This document shows, piece after piece, positions 17,416 to 27,039 of a stretch of DNA of 64,000 nt. This DNA is from Paenibacillus sp. FSL R7-0345 (GTDB taxonomy: Bacteria > Bacillota > Bacilli > Paenibacillales > Paenibacillaceae). The notes under the pieces were generated by a model. The model did no database searches, was not told where the DNA came from, and saw nothing but the letters and a program-made list of their open reading frames with translations. A program made the translations under genes and the position numbers. The DNA lies in the NCBI RefSeq assembly GCF_038595055.1, contig NZ_CP152002.1, positions 6,568,501 to 6,632,500 of the forward strand. Direction: 5' to 3'. The stretch's first letter is position 1; every line of letters begins with the position of its first letter.

Positions 17416-18627
17416 TTGCGGGACAATAACAGTAAGCAGCCAACTTTTGCCTCTCTGAAATGGTTTAACTTTTTCGTATACGGGACAGTCGTTCTGTTCA
17501 CCAGCTTTTTTCCGCTTTATCTGCAGGATGTCGGTATGAACAAGCTCGAAATCGGCAGCCTGATGTCTGTAGGCGCGCTGGTTTCCATCGTAGCCAATCC
17601 GTTCTGGGGAATCTGGACCGATAAGTACCAGAATATCCGGAGGATCGTCCTTGTTATGCTTACCGGGACGCTGGTGCTGTCGCAGCTTGTTTTTCAGGCC
17701 TATACATATGAAACGATCTATATTTTCATCCTTTTTTTCTATTTCTTTCAGGGACCGCTGTTTGCCCAGAGCAACACCATGATTCTCAGCTATATCGAGG
17801 ATACCGGGCACCGCTTCAGCTCTTTCCGGCTGTGGGGATCGCTGGGCTGGGCATTTACGGCTATTTTGGCGGGTCCGGTGATTGAGTGGGCTGGCGTATC
17901 CGTGTTGTCTTACCTGTTTGCAGTACTGCTCGGCATGGCAATGCTCGCTCTGGTTGCGCTGCCGCGGCTGAATCACTCCATCGGGATTGCGCCGTTGCCG
18001 TTTAAGGGCTTCCGGCAGATTTTTTATAATCCGTTCTTTTTGTGCTTCATCCTTTTCGGCATCCTGGTGTCCATCCCCAATACGATGAATAACACCTTTG
18101 TGTCGCTGTATATAACGGAGCTGGGCGGCAGTAAAACCATGATCGGACTCGCCGTCTTCCTTTCCTCCATCCTCGAGATGGGCGTGCTGGTGCTGTGCGA
18201 CCGTTTCCTGAAGCGCAAAATATCCGTGCTGCTGGGATTGCTGGCTGCGGTGAGCGCACTGTTCCTGATCCGCTGGGGCCTGATGGCTGAGGCGACAACC
18301 CCGGTTCAGGTAGCGCTGATCCAGATTCTGCACTGCATCACCTTCGGCGGCTTCTTCTATGTCGGCACCCAGCTGACGATGCTGCTGGTCCCTGCTCCGT
18401 TCCGTTCCTCGGGACAGGCTCTGTATACACTAGCCTGGAGCGGCATCGCCGGCATTCTGGGCGGCGTGCTTGGCGGCTGGCTGTACCAGAACCTGGGCGC
18501 GCAGAGCATGTACCAGTCCGGTGCGTTCCTCACCTTTATCGGAACCTGCGGCTTCGGCCTGATGGCGCTGTTCGTCATCCGCGGCGGCTACCGTCCTAAT
18601 GATGAGGAGGAGCTGGAGGAGTTTTAG
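17416..18627 (+). CDS. Major facilitator superfamily transporter
   Basis: The protein has about 403 residues and twelve predicted hydrophobic segments. The start is taken as TTG 17416 because AAAGGAG lies at 17401; an upstream ATG (17296) would add 40 residues without a ribosome site. The pattern SLGWAFTAILAGPVIEW and the lack of drug-pump motif C suggest the PF12832-type MFS group (YwbF-like) rather than a classical drug exporter. Substrate unknown. It is divergent from mobA. Confidence 0.85.
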   Translation: MRDNNSKQPTFASLKWFNFFVYGTVVLFTSFFPLYLQDVGMNKLEIGSLMSVGALVSIVANPFWGIWTDKYQNIRRIVLVMLTGTLVLSQLVFQAYTYETIYIFILFFYFFQGPLFAQSNTMILSYIEDTGHRFSSFRLWGSLGWAFTAILAGPVIEWAGVSVLSYLFAVLLGMAMLALVALPRLNHSIGIAPLPFKGFRQIFYNPFFLCFILFGILVSIPNTMNNTFVSLYITELGGSKTMIGLAVFLSSILEMGVLVLCDRFLKRKISVLLGLLAAVSALFLIRWGLMAEATTPVQVALIQILHCITFGGFFYVGTQLTMLLVPAPFRSSGQALYTLAWSGIAGILGGVLGGWLYQNLGAQSMYQSGAFLTFIGTCGFGLMALFVIRGGYRPNDEEELEEF

Positions 18628-18678
18628 CATTGATGTAATGGATGTTCAACTTCCCCGGCTCGGAATGCCGATTCGTCA

Positions 18679-18708
18679 TTGACGGTGCAAACCTAGGGAT
18701 TTTATAAT
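18679..18708 (+). promoter_or_regulatory. Sigma-A-type promoter upstream of the nuclease-like gene
   Basis: TTGACG (18679-18684) and TATAAT (18703-18708) are 18 bp apart. The transcript would begin near 18715, only about 16 bp before a terminator hairpin. Confidence 0.65.
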
Positions 18709-18719
18709 CGAAATAAAAC

Positions 18720-18770
18720 GGACGAAGAACGTCCCGTACTCCAAGCTTATTGGGGTGCGGGACTTTTTTT
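18720..18770 (+). terminator. Leader terminator with overlapping alternative hairpin
   Basis: GTCCCGTACTCC (18731-18742) pairs with GGGGTGCGGGAC (18752-18763), followed by seven Ts. A competing hairpin, GGACG (18720-18724) with CGTCC (18730-18734), shares bases with the terminator's 5' arm. This is the layout of an attenuator between the promoter at 18679 and the start at 18798. It may instead simply end the MFS transcript. Confidence 0.6.
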
Positions 18771-18797
18771 ATATTATTATATAGGGGAGATTTAAAA

Positions 18798-19478
18798 ATG
18801 GGATTTGCTGAAGAGCATGAGAAATGGCTGAGCCGCCATAAGCGGAGGAGAACCGGCGAACGTCTGGATCGTCTGGAGCGGGGGCACGGGCATGGGGAGA
18901 AGTTATTTGCAGAGCGGGTATGGTGGCCGTTATTCGGGGATTTTACACATCTTCATCCAGAGTATGAGGTTTCCGATTGGCGCGGCCGTCCTTACTTTAT
19001 TGACTATGTCTGGAAGCCGGGGCAGGTTAAGTTTGCGATTGAAATCAAGGGCTATGGCCCCCATGTACAGAACACCGACCGGACCAGATACCGCCAGGAG
19101 CTGAACAGGGAAACTTATCTGCAGATTGCAGGGTATCGTGTGGTTGCCGTGCCGTATGATGATCTGGAGTCTGCGCCGGAGTTGACTATATCATTATGTA
19201 AAACTTTATTATTCCCGTGTCTGCTGCAAAAATCCGCCGATAGGCTCAGCAAATATACAAAAGTGGAGCGGGAAATCCTGCAGATTGCAGCATGCTCGAA
19301 CGGGATCATCCGGCCTGTTGATTTAGTAAATGGTCTCGCGGCTGATCCAAAAACGATCAAAAGGTACATCAATCAATTGTGTGAAAAAGGCAGGCTGAAG
19401 CCTGTCCCGGGCCCCAGCGGCAGCCGAATCCGAAAATATGAGTATATTCATAATATGCTGGACAATGATCTATGGTAG
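18798..19478 (+). CDS. PD-(D/E)XK-like nuclease domain plus winged helix, function unknown
   Basis: This 226-residue protein has no name I can give with certainty. Residues ~55-90 carry Glu55/Glu57, Asp69 (YFIDYVW) and IEIKG (Glu82, Lys84) on a beta-hairpin pattern, which fits the PD-(D/E)XK / DUF559-like nuclease fold. Residues ~160-215 look like a winged helix (VDLVNGLAADPKTIKRYINQLCEKGRLK). The first 40 residues are highly charged. The ATG at 18798 follows GGGGAG. Similar short proteins occur in paenibacilli, sometimes labelled DNA-binding response regulator although no receiver domain is present. A possible attenuator lies upstream. Confidence 0.6.
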   Translation: MGFAEEHEKWLSRHKRRRTGERLDRLERGHGHGEKLFAERVWWPLFGDFTHLHPEYEVSDWRGRPYFIDYVWKPGQVKFAIEIKGYGPHVQNTDRTRYRQELNRETYLQIAGYRVVAVPYDDLESAPELTISLCKTLLFPCLLQKSADRLSKYTKVEREILQIAACSNGIIRPVDLVNGLAADPKTIKRYINQLCEKGRLKPVPGPSGSRIRKYEYIHNMLDNDLW

Positions 19479-19579
19479 TAGTTAACGGGATTTTTCCCTC
19501 TATTCGTGCGCTCAGCAGGGTAGATCGGGCTTGTTAGTGGGATTTTTCCCTCTATTCGTGCACTCAGCAGGGTAGATCG

Positions 19580-20989
19580 GGTAGCGTCAAGAAGTTTGTG
19601 TAAGAAAGTGAAAAGTGGGTTCTCAGGTCTTTATTATTTCAATATGGGTGTTCTAGGGGCGGGGGAACCCCGGCCCTAGAACACGGGAATTAGGTTGCTT
19701 GCTACAGGTCTTCTAGCACCGGGTACCTGGCTTCAAACATAGCAGTCAGTTTCTTCCGGACTCCCGGATCGCCAAAGCCACGAGTGACTCGCTCGGCAAA
19801 ACGGCTGTTGTACTCCATTATTTCAAGGTAAATAATTTTCTCTGCTGCGTCCATGTTCGTCAGACTGTTCATCGGCTTAAGACGCTTGCGGATTTCCTTG
19901 TTCATTCGTTCAATTGGATTCGAGGTGTAAATGGCCTCCTTTATGAGCGGAGGGTACTTGTAGAATGTCAGCAAGGTAGAGAATTGGTTCTCCCAAGACT
20001 GTAACTCTTTTGAATACAACTTGCCCCATTTCGCCTTCACCGTATCGAACGCAGCCAGTGCTAATTCATGGTCTACAGCTGTATACACTGTCTTCAAATC
20101 TTCAAAAAAATCGGTCTTGTGCTGAACCCGAATATTAGGAAAGGTTCCACGGATTTTGTGGACGACGCAGTGCTGCACATCCGCCTTGGGATAGGTTTCA
20201 CGGAAGGCGGTATCTAGTCCTGGCAGCCCGTCAAATACACCCAGCAAGACTTCATGGACGCCGCGGCTGTACAGATCTTTAAGCACCTCACGCCAGCCGT
20301 TTGCGCTCTCCTGGCCGCCGACATAGAAGCCAAGGATCTGGCGCTGTCCATCTTCGTCGATTCCCATCGCGAAATAGACGACTTCACCACTCACGGTTCC
20401 GCGCTTCAGTTTGACGTATAAACCATCCAGATAGATGACCGAGTAACGTTTGTTTAGCGGCCGTTTCTGCCATTGCTGGATGTCTTCGAGTACAGTTGCT
20501 GTAATGTTGCTGACGGTGGTCGCAGAGTAGTGGCTGCCAAACATACTTTCAATGAAACGGGCTACATCCCGTGTGCCCATGCCTGCTTTGTACATTTGGA
20601 TGACAGCCTCTTCTAGCCAACCGTCTCGTCTTTGGTACGGTTCAAACATCTGAGTCTGGAATAGGCCCTGACGGTCGCGGGGGACCTCTAGATCCTCCAC
20701 ATTGCCATACTTCGTGTGTAGATTTCGGGTGTAGTATCCGTTGCGGCTGTTGCGTGTACCGGCAGCTTCACTGGACATGAAGGCCCCAATTTCCGCACGC
20801 AGGATCGATTCCAAATTTTCTTTTACGAAGTCAGTGACAAGTTTTTCAAATAGATTATTCAGCATATTTTCGGGTACAATAGTCATTGAGTAGGGCTCCT
20901 TCTCGGTGGTGTGGTAATCCCGAGAATACCCTACTTTTTTGTTGCCTGCTAGGCTCCAAATCTTGGTACACAACTTATTTTACGCCATC
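19580..20989 (-). mobile_element. IS256-family insertion sequence
   Basis: The 1410-bp element is flanked by an exact 8-bp duplication GTAGATCG (19572-19579 and 20990-20997), the size typical of IS256. The ends are imperfect inverted repeats: GGTAGCGTCAAG on the left and GATGGCGTAAAA read inward from the right, with GTTTGTGTA or AGTTGTGTA further in. The single transposase gene is intact, so the element may be active. Confidence 0.92.
19702..20886 (-). CDS. IS256-family (mutator-type) transposase
   Basis: The protein has 394 residues, taking ATG 20886 behind AGAAGGAG; an earlier in-frame ATG at 20973 would start inside the terminal repeat region. The DDE catalytic residues lie in VIYLDGLYVKLKRG, LGVFDGLPGLDTAF and YTSNPIERMNKEIRKRLKPM, the standard IS256 layout. 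The N-terminal part carries the Arg-rich DNA-binding segment GTRNSRNGYYTRNL. It is intact from start to stop. Confidence 0.95.
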   Translation of the reverse strand: MTIVPENMLNNLFEKLVTDFVKENLESILRAEIGAFMSSEAAGTRNSRNGYYTRNLHTKYGNVEDLEVPRDRQGLFQTQMFEPYQRRDGWLEEAVIQMYKAGMGTRDVARFIESMFGSHYSATTVSNITATVLEDIQQWQKRPLNKRYSVIYLDGLYVKLKRGTVSGEVVYFAMGIDEDGQRQILGFYVGGQESANGWREVLKDLYSRGVHEVLLGVFDGLPGLDTAFRETYPKADVQHCVVHKIRGTFPNIRVQHKTDFFEDLKTVYTAVDHELALAAFDTVKAKWGKLYSKELQSWENQFSTLLTFYKYPPLIKEAIYTSNPIERMNKEIRKRLKPMNSLTNMDAAEKIIYLEIMEYNSRFAERVTRGFGDPGVRKKLTAMFEARYPVLEDL

Positions 20990-21255
20990 GTAGATCGGGC
21001 TTGTTAGTGGGATTTCTCCCTCTATTCGTGCGCTCAGCAGGGTAGATCGGGCTTGTTAGCGGGATTTTTCCCTCTATTCGTGCACTCAGCAGGATAGATC
21101 AGGCCTGTTAGCGGGATTTTTCCCTCTATTCGTGCGCTCAGCAGGGCAGATTGGGCTTGTTAGCGGGATTTTTCCCTCTAAATTCGTGCCGGTAGCAGGC
21201 CGCTGACCCGAGCAGCTACTGTCACCAACCGCCAGCAGGAAACAAACAGGCCGCA

Positions 21256-21301
21256 AAAAAGGCTGCCCCCGTCAGCGTAAGACAACAGGGGCAGCCTTTT
21301 A
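21256..21301. terminator. Terminator of glnS
   Basis: The arms AAAGGCTGCCCC and GGGGCAGCCTTT enclose an 18-bp loop, with an A-run on the glnS distal side. It serves the minus-strand glnS transcript. Confidence 0.8.
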
Positions 21302-21311
21302 TAGTGCAGCC

Positions 21312-23012
<1,701 letters not shown>

Positions 23013-23197
23013 AGCTATCAACCTCTCGTTCTGTAATTTACGTCCTTGTATGAACATGTTTCCTATTAATATACCCGTTAACCGGAGAATGATCAATGAA
23101 ATGGGTATGGGAGCCCTTTCTCCCGTGATGCTTTGACTTCACTCCGGGCGATAGAGTAGCATTGGAAGCATAAAGCTTTTACATTTTTTTCTGCCAG

Positions 23198-23243
23198 GCT
23201 GAAACGGACATGCGGTCCCAAACAAGACGGCAGCCGTTTCAGC
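23198..23243. repeat. 10-bp inverted repeat upstream of the DUF2164 gene
   Basis: GCTGAAACGG (23198-23207) is the exact complement of CCGTTTCAGC (23234-23243), with a 26-bp loop. Neither strand has a proper T-run, so it is not a standard terminator. It could be a leader structure of the gene at 23303 or of glnS. Confidence 0.45.
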
Positions 23244-23302
23244 GAAAAAAGTATGCGGGGAATATTTACTTTCTATTTTTATAAAAAGGGGGATTCATCG
23301 TT

Positions 23303-23548
23303 ATGAAGCCAATGAAGCTGCCAAAAGAACAGCGCGATCTGATTACCGAAAATATCCGCAGCTACTTTGAAGCGGAACGCGGAGAGACGATCGGCCATCT
23401 CGCGGCGGACAGTCTGCTGGACTTTTTTCTCAAGGAGCTCGGTCCGGCTATTTACAACACTGCGCTAAGCGACTGCCGCACCCTGGCTGTGCAGCGGATG
23501 CAGTCGCTCGAAGAGGACATTTACGCCCTCGAGTGGAAAAAGCGTTAA
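23303..23548 (+). CDS. DUF2164 family small protein
   Basis: This 81-residue soluble protein matches the DUF2164 pattern: LPKEQRDLITENIRSYFEAERGETIG at the N-terminus and LDFFLKELGPAIYNTALSDC in the middle. The family is widespread in bacteria and has no known function. It is probably co-transcribed with the acetyltransferase gene 39 bp downstream. Confidence 0.8.
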   Translation: MKPMKLPKEQRDLITENIRSYFEAERGETIGHLAADSLLDFFLKELGPAIYNTALSDCRTLAVQRMQSLEEDIYALEWKKR

Positions 23549-23587
23549 GCACCATACCGGCCCCGTGCCGTGAGAGGAGACAGCAGC

Positions 23588-24136
23588 ATGTTTAATTATG
23601 TCGTAGATGATGAGCTTGTACTGAAGCTGCTGATGCCGGAGCATGCCCGCCAGATGTTCGCGCTGGTTGAGCGCTCGCGGCTGCGGCTCAGACAATGGCT
23701 GCCATGGGTAGACGGGGTTGCCGAACAGGCCCATATCACCACCTTCATCAAAAATGCCGTCAAGCAGGGCAGCGACAACGGCGGCTTCACCGCCGGACTG
23801 TGGGTCCGCGGGGAGCTGGCCGGCATCATCGGGTACCACGAAATTGACTGGCTGAGCCGTTCGGTCGGCATCGGCTACTGGCTGGGCGAAGGCTATGAAG
23901 GCCATGGCTATATGACCAGCGCCTGCCGGGTATTTGTCGATTACGCCCTGCTGGAAATGGAGCTCAACCGGATCGAAATCCGCTGCGCCACCGGCAACAC
24001 GGCCAGCCGGGCCATTCCGGAACGGCTGGGCTTTGTATTCGAAGGCGTGCTCCGCCAGTCCGAGAAGCTGCCCCACGGCTATGTAAACCACGCCGTATAC
24101 GGCCTGCTCCGCAGCGAGTGGAAGCTGCTCGGCTAG
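23588..24136 (+). CDS. GNAT acetyltransferase, RimJ/RimL-like
   Basis: The 182-residue protein belongs to the GNAT subgroup that acetylates N-terminal or serine residues of ribosomal proteins or other small substrates. Evidence is the N-terminal LKLLMPEHARQMFALVERSR, the LRQWLPWVD motif, the acetyl-CoA loop region WLGEGYEGHGYMTSACR, and IRCATGNTASRAIPERLGF. ATG 23588 is preceded by GAGAGGAG at 9 bp; a GTG at 23570 is less likely. Substrate unknown. Confidence 0.85.
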   Translation: MFNYVVDDELVLKLLMPEHARQMFALVERSRLRLRQWLPWVDGVAEQAHITTFIKNAVKQGSDNGGFTAGLWVRGELAGIIGYHEIDWLSRSVGIGYWLGEGYEGHGYMTSACRVFVDYALLEMELNRIEIRCATGNTASRAIPERLGFVFEGVLRQSEKLPHGYVNHAVYGLLRSEWKLLG

Positions 24137-24185
24137 TGCCTGGGCGGCCGCGGGTCACACCGCAGTCTACACTACATACACAAGC

Positions 24186-24219
24186 AAACAGCCTGGGGGC
24201 TTGGCCACCCAGGCTGTTT
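24186..24219. terminator. Terminator after the RimL-like gene
   Basis: The perfect 12-bp arms AAACAGCCTGGG and CCCAGGCTGTTT are separated by 10 bp. Confidence 0.8.
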
Positions 24220-24368
24220 GCTGCTCCGGCAGCAGCTTCCGGCCGCTCCACTGCTGCTCCGGCAGCTTCCAACCGCTCCACCGCTGCTCCAGCAGCAGTT
24301 TTCCGCAGGACGCAGACTCATCCCCTCAGCTGCTACCCGCTCCACCGCTGCTCCGGCAGCAGCTTCCC
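24220..24368. repeat. Four imperfect ~30-bp GC-rich repeats
   Basis: Copies built on CCGCTCCACCGCTGCTCC and GGCAGCAGCTTCC lie at 24220-24240, 24243-24270, 24273-24304 and 24338-24368. Each contains a small GCTGC-TCCG-GCAGC type hairpin. They lie between convergent genes, and the frames through them look like chance. Confidence 0.6.
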
Positions 24369-24450
24369 GCATGCATGCCGTAGCTTCAGCCCCGGCTGTA
24401 GCCCTCTACCGGATGCAGCCCCTTCGGCTATCTGCTGAATCCAGCCGGTT

Positions 24451-25089
24451 CTATTCCCGCTCCAGCCATTTCCGGAAATCCTCACGGATTTCGTCGGTCA
24501 GCGTGCTTATCTCAGCCAGTTCTTCGAGATCAGACTTATCCTTCCGGCCGACCTCCATCGCTTTGAGCACCCGCCGGACGGTGTAATCCCCCTCACCGGT
24601 TTCCACTTTCACCACAGTGTCACCGGCGCCAACCGCGCCCTCGCGCAGTACGCGGAAATAAAAGCCGCTGTACCCGGTGGACAGCACCTTGGCCGGCATG
24701 TCGTTTGCACCATGCTTCTGTGAAAGCTTGAAGCACGGGAAGCGCGGCTGGCTGACCTGCAGCAGGGCTGTACCGATCTCGTACACATCGCCGATGCAGA
24801 CCTCGGTTTCCAGCAGTCCGCTTACTGTAATATTCTCTCCAAAGGCGGAATACGCCAGCTTTTTGCCGAGGTGCTCCTCCCAAAAGGTATAATGCTCAAT
24901 CGGGTAGACACAGACTGCCCTGTTGACTCCCCCATGATTGACGAGATCCGCCTGGCCGTCACCGTCGAAGCCCAAAGCGTGGAGCCGTACCGGCCCCTCC
25001 GCGGGCAGCTTGTAAATCCCTGTCTCCAGCGGCTTGCCGCGGTAATCTACCGTTACCGGCTTGCCTACATTAAGCGAAATGACTTCCAT
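24451..25089 (-). CDS. MOSC-domain protein (YiiM-like)
   Basis: The 212-residue protein has the MOSC core: DGQADLVNHGGVNRAVCVYP, AFGENITVSGL and RFPCFKL with the conserved cysteine C119. MOSC domains bind molybdenum cofactor; YiiM- and YcbX-type members reduce N-hydroxylated compounds. The gene starts with ATG behind GGAGGG and overlaps the preceding acetyltransferase gene by 20 bp, so the two are an operon. Presence here adds to the molybdenum theme of the window. Confidence 0.9.
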   Translation of the reverse strand: MEVISLNVGKPVTVDYRGKPLETGIYKLPAEGPVRLHALGFDGDGQADLVNHGGVNRAVCVYPIEHYTFWEEHLGKKLAYSAFGENITVSGLLETEVCIGDVYEIGTALLQVSQPRFPCFKLSQKHGANDMPAKVLSTGYSGFYFRVLREGAVGAGDTVVKVETGEGDYTVRRVLKAMEVGRKDKSDLEELAEISTLTDEIREDFRKWLERE

Positions 25090-25600
25090 TCTGATTCCCT
25101 CCAGTCAGCATACAGCTCATAAACACTTCATCGACATAATGACCGCCCAGGTAAAATTCTTCCTTCAGCCGGCCTTCCTCCTGAAATCCGCATTTGCGGT
25201 AAAAAGCAAGCGCCGGCTCATTGCTCGACAGCACGCGCAGCCGCAGCTTCCGGATGCCGTTGTCTGCGGCATGCTGTTTGATCGCCTCAATCAGCCTGCT
25301 GCCGATTCCCTGGCGCTGAAACTGCGGATCGACTGCGATGTTCACCTCACAGACATGCCGGTTGCTCTCCATACCGCTCGGACAGCCAAAGCCCACATAT
25401 CCGCACAGCTCGCCATGCTGCAGGGCGACAAGCTGTGAGCCCGGCGGTGCATGCAGCAGATAATCCTCACGGGAACGCCACATAAGCGGCCCCGGTGTCG
25501 TATCTTCTGTCCAGATCATATTGTCCAGGAGGATCAGCTCACGCACATCCCTGATTTCCGAGAGACGGATCGTAAGCGAGCCTTCGTTGATTTGTTGCAT
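25070..25600 (-). CDS. GNAT acetyltransferase
   Basis: In this 176-residue GNAT protein the acetyl-CoA site reads VDPQFQRQGIGSRLIEAIKQ and the C-terminal motif reads LRVLSSNEPALAFYRKCGFQEEGRLKEEF, as in YhhY-like or PhnO-like small-molecule and peptide acetyltransferases. The ATG is preceded by AGGGGTGGAG. It is the first gene of an operon with the MOSC gene. Substrate unknown. Confidence 0.87.
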   Translation of the reverse strand: MQQINEGSLTIRLSEIRDVRELILLDNMIWTEDTTPGPLMWRSREDYLLHAPPGSQLVALQHGELCGYVGFGCPSGMESNRHVCEVNIAVDPQFQRQGIGSRLIEAIKQHAADNGIRKLRLRVLSSNEPALAFYRKCGFQEEGRLKEEFYLGGHYVDEVFMSCMLTGGNQNGSHFA

Positions 25601-25681
25601 AACGCTCCACCCCTTGCCTTGCCTTTTATCTCCAGGTTCTATCTCCAGATTACCGGATACGCATCCAGTCAGCTTTATCCA

Positions 25682-26899
25682 TTATACCGCATTTTGCTCC
25701 AAGTGACGGGATGAACGGTTAACGTAAGCGTGGATAATAAAAAATCCGACGGCCAGCACGGCCATTGCACAGGCAAGCCATCCGGTGGGCGCAAGCCCGC
25801 CCTGGTCGAACAGGCCGCCCATCAGGGCCGGTCCGATAACTCTGCCCGCCGCTCCGATTCCGCCGCTAAGCCCCATGTAGAACGGGGCGCTGCGTCCGGC
25901 GGTGTCCGCGATAAAGGCCGGAGTGGCCGGGGAGATCAGCATCTCACCAAGCGTTGCCAGAATCATCGCCAGCACAAGGCCGGGATAGCTTGGCATGAGC
26001 AGAATGACCGCGTATCCGCTCAGGTAAAACACAGCGCTTGCCGTCATCTGGGCATTGGACGTACCGGCGAACCAGCGTTTAATCAGACTTACGACCGGCT
26101 GCGCGACAAAGATCAGAATGCCGTTAAGCGTCCACAGGAAGCTGTAGAGGCTCTTGGACCAGCCTTCCGAAATAATAAACGGGGAAACGCCCGTGTTCCA
26201 GACAGAATTGCCGATCAGCAGGAACATCGATCCCAGCGACATGTACAGGTACAGACGTGTGTTGCCGGCCAGCTTCCAGGCTGACTGCTCCCGCGTCCGG
26301 TTTCTGTGCGGCACATGCTCGTACTCCGGCGCATTGGTGATTTTCCGCAGATAAATCAAGAAAAATACAGCAAATATGGCTGAGGTCAGCCCGTTCATCA
26401 CAAAGCTTAGCATATAGGATATTTCGGCCAGGAAGCCGCTGAGGATCGTGCCGAGCGCTACCCCGATATTGTTCGCAACATAAATGATATTGAACAGCTC
26501 GCCCCTCCGCTCCGCAAAACGGAAGCCGACAAAGGCCTGAATCGCCGGCTGTGCCATGGAGTTAAACAGGCCTACCAGTCCCATAGCTACCATAAACAGA
26601 TACCAGTTGGTGCTTGCTGCAGGCAGTGCAAACAAGGCGAGCGCGTTCATAGCCAGTGCGCCGACAATCAGGCGCTTGACGCCGAGCTTATGATAGAGTG
26701 AACCGCCCAGCAGCTGTCCGGCAATCCCTCCCAAGGACTGGATAGCGATCACGAATCCGGCTTCCTGCATACTGCGGCCGAGCTCCTCAAAAACATACAT
26801 CGTCACGAGCGGCCACATAAGTGCGCTGCCGGTCGCATTGACGAGGCTTGCGATCAGAAATACTTTGACTTCTCTAGGATAGTCCTGCAAAAACTTCAT
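25682..26899 (-). CDS. MFS transporter, probable drug exporter
   Basis: The 405-residue membrane protein has twelve hydrophobic segments. The motif-A-like loop GQLLGGSLYHKLGVKRLIV between TM2 and TM3 and the overall size fit MFS drug/H+ antiporters. The substrate cannot be deduced and no regulator is adjacent. It lies 81 bp upstream of the acetyltransferase-MOSC pair's start, so co-transcription is possible. Confidence 0.85.
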   Translation of the reverse strand: MKFLQDYPREVKVFLIASLVNATGSALMWPLVTMYVFEELGRSMQEAGFVIAIQSLGGIAGQLLGGSLYHKLGVKRLIVGALAMNALALFALPAASTNWYLFMVAMGLVGLFNSMAQPAIQAFVGFRFAERRGELFNIIYVANNIGVALGTILSGFLAEISYMLSFVMNGLTSAIFAVFFLIYLRKITNAPEYEHVPHRNRTREQSAWKLAGNTRLYLYMSLGSMFLLIGNSVWNTGVSPFIISEGWSKSLYSFLWTLNGILIFVAQPVVSLIKRWFAGTSNAQMTASAVFYLSGYAVILLMPSYPGLVLAMILATLGEMLISPATPAFIADTAGRSAPFYMGLSGGIGAAGRVIGPALMGGLFDQGGLAPTGWLACAMAVLAVGFFIIHAYVNRSSRHLEQNAV

Positions 26900-27039
26900 G
26901 GCTTGTCTTTCATCCCCTGTTACTTATGTGTCATCAATCCATCCAGTATCATCCCAAAACAGGGTGAAGGGCAAGCTTTTACATTACCGCTTTATCGCGT
27001 TATTCAAATATAGAAATAATAAGACCATTTTGTCCCTGA

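Larger units (their letters stand above)
19479..21199. repeat. Tandem array of ~52-bp repeats, interrupted by an IS
   Basis: Units of 52 bp built on GTAGATCGGGCTTGTTAG, GGGATTTTTCCCTCTATTCG and a CTCAGCAGG end lie at 19520-19571, 20990-21041, 21042-21093 and 21094-21145. A partial unit sits at 19479-19519 and a degenerate 54-bp one at 21146-21199. There are no spacers and no clear coding capacity. The IS256 element at 19580-20989 sits in the third unit. Confidence 0.85.

Noticed and set aside
17329..18333. Open frame opposite the MFS transporter (334 codons)
   Set aside because: It is rich in Gln, His and Arg as expected for the antisense of a membrane protein gene; no motif.
19479..21199. 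CRISPR array
   Set aside because: The 52-bp units are directly adjacent without unique spacers, and no cas gene is present.
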